DNA of 64,000 bases, from contig JANXLU010000085.1 of NCBI GenBank assembly GCA_025354985.1, positions 85,793-149,792 of the forward strand, in the 5' to 3' direction. Shown one piece after another: positions 59,392-64,000 of the stretch; the first letter of the stretch is position 1; each line of letters begins with the position of its first letter. This stretch comes from Chloroflexota bacterium (GTDB lineage Bacteria > Chloroflexota > Anaerolineae > J036 > Brachytrichaceae). Position numbers and translations under genes: made by a program. The notes under the pieces were generated by a model, which was not told the DNA's origin, ran no database searches, and saw nothing but the letters and a program-made list of their open reading frames with translations.

Positions 59392-61172
59392 TTCAAAACC
59401 TCCACCGTTCGTCCTGGATGGACGGCGGGTTGGATTTGCGGGCCGCCGCCAAGTTGTGAATCATAGATTTCGCGGTAGATTGCGCTTGTGGTCAGCAACT
59501 CATCGTGCGTACCCTCAGCGGCTACCATACCCTGATCAAGTACGACAATTTTGTCAGCCTTCAGTACAGTGCTTATTCTTTGAGCAATGATCAAGCTGGT
59601 ATGTGATCCGATCTGTGCATCCAGTTCACGTTGAATTTTGGTTTCGGTATCAACGTCTACAGCACTTGTACTGTCGTCAAGAATTAGTATTCTGGGTTGC
59701 ATCAGCAGCGCCCGGGCAATGGCTATACGCTGCTTTTGACCTCCGGACAAATTTACGCCCCGTTCTTCGATATGTGAGTGGTAACCATTTGGCAGTAGGG
59801 AGATAAATCCGTGCGCCTGGGCGGCACGGGCGGCCGCTTCAACTGCATCGTCGCTTGCGCCAGGCCGACCATATCGAATGTTGTCGGCTACCGTGCCCGA
59901 AAACAGTATCGATTCCTGAGGCACTATCGCTATGTGTTGGAGGACTGAATCCTGCTTAATGCTGCGAATATCAGTTCCATCCATCAAAATTCTCCCGCAG
60001 GTAGGGTCATAAAATCTTGGCACCAGATTGGCCAGCGTTGTTTTGCCTGCACCTGTGGCGCCCAACAAGGCGACTGACTGACCGGGCTCAGCAATGAAAC
60101 TAACCGATGATAGGACAGGTTGTTCATTTTCCTGGTGATATCGGAACGTGACGTTTTCGAACTCAATCCGTCCGCCAATGGTGCTGTTTAGTGTCTTTGC
60201 GTCGGGTGCATCTTTTACCATCGGTACAGTTTCAAGGACCAGCAACGCTCGATTTCCCGACGCAATTCCACTTGCCCAGGTTTGCGCAAGTTGGGTCATC
60301 ATGATTAGCGGCGTCATGGTCGTGAGCAAGTAATTTGTAAAAGCCACGACTTGACCAACAGTCATATCGCCCCGAACGGCACTTTGACCGCCAAACCAAA
60401 GCACGATATACATGCCCACGTTGACGCACATCGTCAAGATTGGGGTCATGGTGGACATTAACTGCATAACGCGTGTCGACCGCGCAGATAAGTCTTCGTT
60501 GGCACGGTCAAATTGCCGCCCTTCAAAATCTTGTCGTACAAAAGCCTTTACAAGTCGCGCGCCCGCCACGTTTTCCTGTAGAACCGTATTTAATTTGTCA
60601 AGTCGCTGCTGAACGGTACGGAAGAGTGGTTCCGTTCTGCTAACGAAGGTGACAATTAGGACGGCGGTGACCAACAGCAATGGAAAGAGCGTTAGGGCCA
60701 GACTTGGACTGGTGGAAACCATCAGTATCAGGCTGCCGACCATGAGCAATGGCGCCCGTGTGCCGATTCGAAGTGACACCTGGATCAATCGTTGAAACGC
60801 ACTGACATCACTGGTCAGTCGCACCATTAGAAGGCCAGTTTTCTGTTCGTCCAGGTTGCCATACGAATAGTTTTGGATGCTGATGAACAGCGCTTCTCGC
60901 AAGTCCCGAGCTACGCCCTCCCCCACCCGGACCGACCAGTAGTTGTTGCCTATCGATATGATCGCACTCAGCGCGGTGACGCCCAACATGATCACACCCA
61001 GCTTTAGCACCTCTGCCTGATCGTGCCGTTGAATCCCCAAATCTATGAGTTCTTGAACCAGCCTTGGAATCGCAAGATCGAGGAACACGAGACATGTGAG
61101 TGCTGTCAGGGACAGTGCTGCCGGCTTCCAGTATGGCATTACAAAGGTTCGCAAACGAAAGATCGAGGGCAT
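59388..61172 (-). CDS. ABC exporter half-transporter, degenerate-site subunit
   Basis: A 594-residue half-transporter with six membrane helices and a nucleotide-binding domain. Walker A is GATGAGKTT and the signature LSGGQ is canonical. The Walker B catalytic Glu is Asp (LILDDSTSAVD) and the H-loop His is Gln (IIAQRIST). The ATP site formed with the partner is therefore predicted to be non-hydrolytic, the hallmark of the TM287/BmrC-type subunit. It is the first gene of the two-gene unit, with a 4-nt overlap. Confidence 0.93.
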   Translation of the reverse strand: MPSIFRLRTFVMPYWKPAALSLTALTCLVFLDLAIPRLVQELIDLGIQRHDQAEVLKLGVIMLGVTALSAIISIGNNYWSVRVGEGVARDLREALFISIQNYSYGNLDEQKTGLLMVRLTSDVSAFQRLIQVSLRIGTRAPLLMVGSLILMVSTSPSLALTLFPLLLVTAVLIVTFVSRTEPLFRTVQQRLDKLNTVLQENVAGARLVKAFVRQDFEGRQFDRANEDLSARSTRVMQLMSTMTPILTMCVNVGMYIVLWFGGQSAVRGDMTVGQVVAFTNYLLTTMTPLIMMTQLAQTWASGIASGNRALLVLETVPMVKDAPDAKTLNSTIGGRIEFENVTFRYHQENEQPVLSSVSFIAEPGQSVALLGATGAGKTTLANLVPRFYDPTCGRILMDGTDIRSIKQDSVLQHIAIVPQESILFSGTVADNIRYGRPGASDDAVEAAARAAQAHGFISLLPNGYHSHIEERGVNLSGGQKQRIAIARALLMQPRILILDDSTSAVDVDTETKIQRELDAQIGSHTSLIIAQRISTVLKADKIVVLDQGMVAAEGTHDELLTTSAIYREIYDSQLGGGPQIQPAVHPGRTVEVLK

Positions 61173-61505
61173 AATTGTTCGAACGGCGCAGTGCGTTGCC
61201 AGCCTGACGTGTTCGTAGGCTCCAGATTATCCTCCCTACGCTCCGGCATGCTAAAATTAATTTGCACTTTGTAGTGCGAACCTTCATGAACCTTTGGGCT
61301 GTTTCCACCGGAATCACCACCACCTCTCACCGTTGCTGGATTGGCGAGCACCTGTGTAGATAGCGGGCGGAGCCTGGTCTTCCAGGCATTTTGCTCGCAG
61401 TATTCATTTTTCCTTCGCGTGCGCAGTCAGGTGCACTGAACCGGTCACATCCGGGATTTTTCCTAAACGGGGTTGCCAAACTGTTTTCAATTGACCATTA
61501 ATGTG
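61173..61505. other. 333-bp divergent gap before the SsuA-like gene, with a hairpin at 61363-61398
   Basis: The only structure seen is a stem-loop: inner arms GCCTGG (61372-61377) and CCAGGC (61382-61387) around TCTT, and outer arms GCGGGC (61363-61368) and GCTCGC (61393-61398). It lies about 108 bp before the binding-protein ATG and has no immediate T-tract. It does not match any riboswitch consensus that I can recall. Confidence 0.4.
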
Positions 61506-62543
61506 ATGCGGCCAGTAACCGTGCTTCAGCGCTACAGAATTCCGCGCAGAAAGCTATTTTCTGTCGCGGGAGCGGCAGTTGGCGCCACAGCACTGATGGC
61601 GTGTCGACCGCGCTCAGGTGGGACGGCCGCACTCCAGCTGGGATATTTCCCAAACGTGACGCATGCGCCGGCCCTTCTCGGCACACGATTTGGAATTTAC
61701 GGAGCGGAGTTGGGGAATCTGAAAGTAAATCCAAGATTGTTCAATGCCGGGCCGGCGCTGGTCGAGGCCATGCTAGCTGGTGCAGTTGATATTGGCTTTG
61801 TAGGACCAAGCCCGGCCATAAACGCGTATGTGCGGACGAAAGGGCGTGCTGTCCGGATTATCGCGGGGTGCGCAAGTGGCGGAGTTTCTTTGATTGTAAG
61901 GAACGATTCAGGAATTATGGCTCCCGCAGATTTGACGGGCCGAAAAATTGGCACGCCGCAGAGAGGGGGAACTCAGGATATGGCCCTGCGGATATACCTC
62001 CGCGACAATGGACTGATTCCTGCAGACGCCGGGGGTACCGTGGCCATCGTTCCAACTGCCAACCCACAGATTTTGGAATTATTTCGCCGAGCGCAACTGG
62101 ATGGCGCATGGGTTCCTGAACCCTGGGCCGGTCGCATGGTGGAAGAACTTAACGGTCGCGTTTTGATTGATGAGCGGACACTTTGGCCGGGAGGAAGGTT
62201 TTCCAGCGCTGTGATCATAGTGAACACCCGATTTCTAACCGAACATCCAGATGAAGTCGATTCGTTTATTAGGGGTCATTTGAGGTCACTTGAAATGATC
62301 GGACGCGACCGACAGGAGGCAATACGGGCAGTGGCCGCGGAGATTGAACGTCTAACATTGCACCCAATCACTGAACAGTTAGTTGTACGTGGCATGCACG
62401 CCGTTGACTTCACCTCAGATCCTTTGGCGGATACGGTTGCAATCCAGGCAGCGCGCGCATATCAGCTTGGTTTTTTGGGCGGGACGGAGCCGGACGTGAG
62501 CCAAATTGTTGACACCTCCGTTCTTCGCGCGGCAACCCACTAG
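61506..62543 (+). CDS. Substrate-binding protein of a nitrate/sulfonate/taurine-type ABC importer
   Basis: A 345-residue NMT1/SsuA-like binding protein. The N-terminus RRKLFSVAGAAVGATALMAC has a twin Arg and an ALMAC lipobox, so it may be a Tat-exported lipoprotein. The mature part opens LQLGYFPNVTHAPALLG and includes DIGFVGPSPAINAY, LTGRKIGTPQRGGTQD and DGAWVPEPWAGRM, typical of the family. The ligand may be an alkanesulfonate, taurine, nitrate or a thiamine precursor. An upstream TTG (61473) is in frame, but the ATG at 61506 gives a normal signal peptide. Operon: this gene, then the ATPase (29 bp), then the permease. Confidence 0.9.
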   Translation: MRPVTVLQRYRIPRRKLFSVAGAAVGATALMACRPRSGGTAALQLGYFPNVTHAPALLGTRFGIYGAELGNLKVNPRLFNAGPALVEAMLAGAVDIGFVGPSPAINAYVRTKGRAVRIIAGCASGGVSLIVRNDSGIMAPADLTGRKIGTPQRGGTQDMALRIYLRDNGLIPADAGGTVAIVPTANPQILELFRRAQLDGAWVPEPWAGRMVEELNGRVLIDERTLWPGGRFSSAVIIVNTRFLTEHPDEVDSFIRGHLRSLEMIGRDRQEAIRAVAAEIERLTLHPITEQLVVRGMHAVDFTSDPLADTVAIQAARAYQLGFLGGTEPDVSQIVDTSVLRAATH

Positions 62544-62572
62544 CGCGGTTACGGGAAATTCAGCAAAAATTT

Positions 62573-63370
62573 ATGATCGAGAACACGATCGCAATTCAGG
62601 TTCAGAACGCATTTAAGACATACGTCGCTGGAAACCGTGAAATACAAGCATTGGCTACTACCGACCTAACTATTCGGCTGGGCGAATTTGTTTGTCTATT
62701 GGGCGCCAGCGGTTGCGGCAAATCAACTTTGCTAAACCTCATTGCAGGTCTGGAAACCCCTACTGGCGGCACGGTGATGGCAAACGGGCAGCCGGTGACA
62801 GGTCCTGGAACGGACCGGGTTCTTATGTTTCAGGATGCCGCACTATTCCCGTGGTTGACCGTGAAGGAAAATGTTGAGTTTGGTTTGAAACAAACCAAAA
62901 CGCAAAAAGCGCAGCGTGACTCAATCGTTCAAAATTGGATAGACCGAGTTAGGTTGACAGGATTTGAAAATGGGTCGGTGTATCAGTTGTCAGGCGGAAT
63001 GCGCCAGCGCGTCGCGCTTGCCCGTTCACTTGCGATTGATCCTGCCATTTTGTTGATGGATGAACCTTTTGGAGCGCTCGATGCACTGACACGGGACCGA
63101 CTGCATGTTGAACTTGAATCTATTTGGAAGGCAACCCGCAAAACGATCGTGTTCGTAACGCACAACGTGCGCGAAGCCGTTGCACTTGGAGATCGCGTGC
63201 TTGTATTCTCGCCCCGCCCCGGCCGGATCATTGGTGAATTCAAAATCACCCTGCCCCGCCCCCGCATGCTTGAGGATATTTCGGTTGTAAAAAAAACCGC
63301 TGAAGTCATGGATGTCCTCCGAGGAGCATTGGAAGCGGGCCCTGGAGAGTTGGAAGGTGCGTATATCTAG
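62573..63370 (+). CDS. ABC importer ATPase, SsuB/TauB-like
   Basis: A 265-residue ATPase. Walker A is GASGCGKSTLL, the Q-loop is VLMFQDAALFPW, the signature appears as LSGGMRQRV (Met for the usual Gln), Walker B is ILLMDEPFGALD and the H-loop is VFVTHNVREAV. LSGGMRQR is normal for the nitrate/sulfonate/taurine group (SsuB, TauB, NrtD). It energises the importer with the upstream binding protein and downstream permease. Confidence 0.95.
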   Translation: MIENTIAIQVQNAFKTYVAGNREIQALATTDLTIRLGEFVCLLGASGCGKSTLLNLIAGLETPTGGTVMANGQPVTGPGTDRVLMFQDAALFPWLTVKENVEFGLKQTKTQKAQRDSIVQNWIDRVRLTGFENGSVYQLSGGMRQRVALARSLAIDPAILLMDEPFGALDALTRDRLHVELESIWKATRKTIVFVTHNVREAVALGDRVLVFSPRPGRIIGEFKITLPRPRMLEDISVVKKTAEVMDVLRGALEAGPGELEGAYI

Positions 63371-63386
63371 TTTTGGAAAAATACAG

Positions 63387-64000
63387 ATGCAAAATTTGAT
63401 GGCTCGCGTATCGGGACAAACCGCCAACGAACTGGTAAGCCAATCGAGGTCGGGAATAGGTATGACTGTAAGAACAAATCTCACGTGGATTCGGCGATTT
63501 GTGTTCTTTTCCGTATTTCTGATTGGATGGGAATTGATAGCTCGGAGCGGTCTTTGGGAGGAATATTTATTTCCCGCCCCGTCCGCGGTAGCGACCACTT
63601 TGTATACCGGATTACTAAAAGGTCAGTATCTGGAAGGCGTCGCTGTAAGCTTGCAAAGAATTGCCATTGGCTATGGCATTTCCGTCGTCTTTGGCGTTGC
63701 ACTTGGAGCGCTGCTTGCTCGCAGCAAGCTGGCGGCCGACACGGTAGGTTTACTGGTGATCGGTTTGCAGGCTCTGCCCAGCGTGTGCTGGTTGCCGTTG
63801 GCCATTCTTTGGTTCGGTTTGAATGAATCTGCAATTGAGTTTGTAGTTGTAATGGGCTCCCTTTTCTCCATCGTTTTGGGAGTCCGGGACGGTATTGCCA
63901 ACACGCCGCCGATCTACGTAAAGGCCGCAAGAAATTTGGGGGCCGTTGGGCTCAGGCTATACACGACCGTAATCTTACCGGCCGCGCTGCCTTCGATCAT
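63387..64000 (+). CDS. ABC importer permease, SsuC/TauC-like, truncated by window end
   Basis: The frame from the ATG at 63387 stays open to base 64000, giving about 204 residues of a BPD-type permease. Hydrophobic segments begin at FVFFSVFLIGWELIA, and YLFPAPSAVATTL and the FGVALGALLARS helix follow. The cytoplasmic EAA-like loop reads KAARNLGAVGLRLY, which docks onto the ATPase. It starts 16 bp after the ATPase stop codon, preceded by GGAAAA. An ATG four codons later (63399) is an alternative start. Confidence 0.92.
   Translation, partial: MQNLMARVSGQTANELVSQSRSGIGMTVRTNLTWIRRFVFFSVFLIGWELIARSGLWEEYLFPAPSAVATTLYTGLLKGQYLEGVAVSLQRIAIGYGISVVFGVALGALLARSKLAADTVGLLVIGLQALPSVCWLPLAILWFGLNESAIEFVVVMGSLFSIVLGVRDGIANTPPIYVKAARNLGAVGLRLYTTVILPAALPSI

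Noticed and set aside
61363..61398. Hairpin as a riboswitch or terminator upstream of the SsuA-like gene
   Set aside because: No T-tract follows on either strand and no riboswitch consensus was recognised, so it is reported only as a structure inside the gap.

Overview
This window looks like a chromosomal segment of a Chloroflexota bacterium, most plausibly class Chloroflexia or a close relative. That is inference from gene content: an archaeal-type HMG-CoA synthase/thiolase/DUF35 triad, a YvcK-type protein, a lone GyrA-C-terminal-like protein, a DUF1461 membrane protein, a two-gene YedY/YedZ (MsrPQ) system, and several large proteins with no recognisable family. There is no rRNA, CRISPR array or prophage. 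Coding density is high, and genes on the two strands often abut or overlap by 1-14 nt.

Region 1 (1-13.6 kb) is mostly housekeeping. On the minus strand lie yvcK, an acyltransferase, gyrA (with an internal acidic insertion) and an aldo/keto reductase cut by the window edge. On the plus strand are an M28 peptidase lipoprotein, a lone trpB and the tRNA m1A58 methyltransferase. Then come msrQ/msrP, a small methyltransferase, an orphan OmpR-type regulator, a PHP phosphoesterase and rsmA. Region 2 (13.6-25.2 kb) holds a HAD phosphatase, a dead-PP2C/beta-propeller membrane protein, a C39-like peptidase with a DUF1461 protein, a pair of unknown genes ending inside a tRNA-Arg, peptide deformylase with a FemAB/BioF2-type acetyltransferase, a cyclic-nucleotide-binding/PH-domain membrane protein, and two glycosyltransferases. 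Five tRNAs (Thr-CGT, Ser-GGA, Arg-CCG, Arg-TCT, Gly-CCC) are spread over 11.8-39.3 kb. Three of them physically overlap protein genes and supply those genes' stop codons.

Region 3 (25.2-40.7 kb) starts with the HMG-CoA synthase triad behind a clean 9-bp inverted repeat. It continues with a LOG protein, an amidase, an HpcH/HpaI aldolase, an MFS transporter, an ARM-repeat protein, a metal-site-less Rieske-oxygenase-like protein coupled to a PfkB kinase, a DmpA-type peptidase, the GyrA-CTD-like protein with a YegD-like Hsp70, a DUF971 protein, an inositol monophosphatase and dtd.

Region 4 (40.9-52.1 kb) is an accessory carbon-metabolism island. A 2-hydroxyacid dehydrogenase is divergent from an operon of a phytanoyl-CoA-dioxygenase-like enzyme, a left-handed-beta-helix acyltransferase fused to an unknown helical domain, and a DUF993 aldolase-like protein. 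Facing it is an operon of three Gfo/Idh/MocA oxidoreductases and a DUF362 protein. Directly upstream of these oxidoreductases is the 36-codon tail of a deleted sugar-ABC permease, abutting an OYE-family oxidoreductase, so the island has lost its transporter.

Region 5 (52.1-64 kb) carries a frameshifted SppA relic, a nitrilase-family protein whose catalytic cysteine is glycine, a YjhG/YagF-type sugar-acid dehydratase with a RidA partner, a lone tyrosine recombinase, a heterodimeric ABC exporter with one degenerate ATP site, and the start of a nitrate/sulfonate/taurine-type ABC importer running off the window end.

The most noteworthy items are the tRNA-derived stop codons, the genes that have kept their fold but lost catalytic residues (nitrilase-like, Rieske-like, PP2C-like), the trimmed permease, the novel acyltransferase fusion, and the GyrA-CTD-like/Hsp70 pair.
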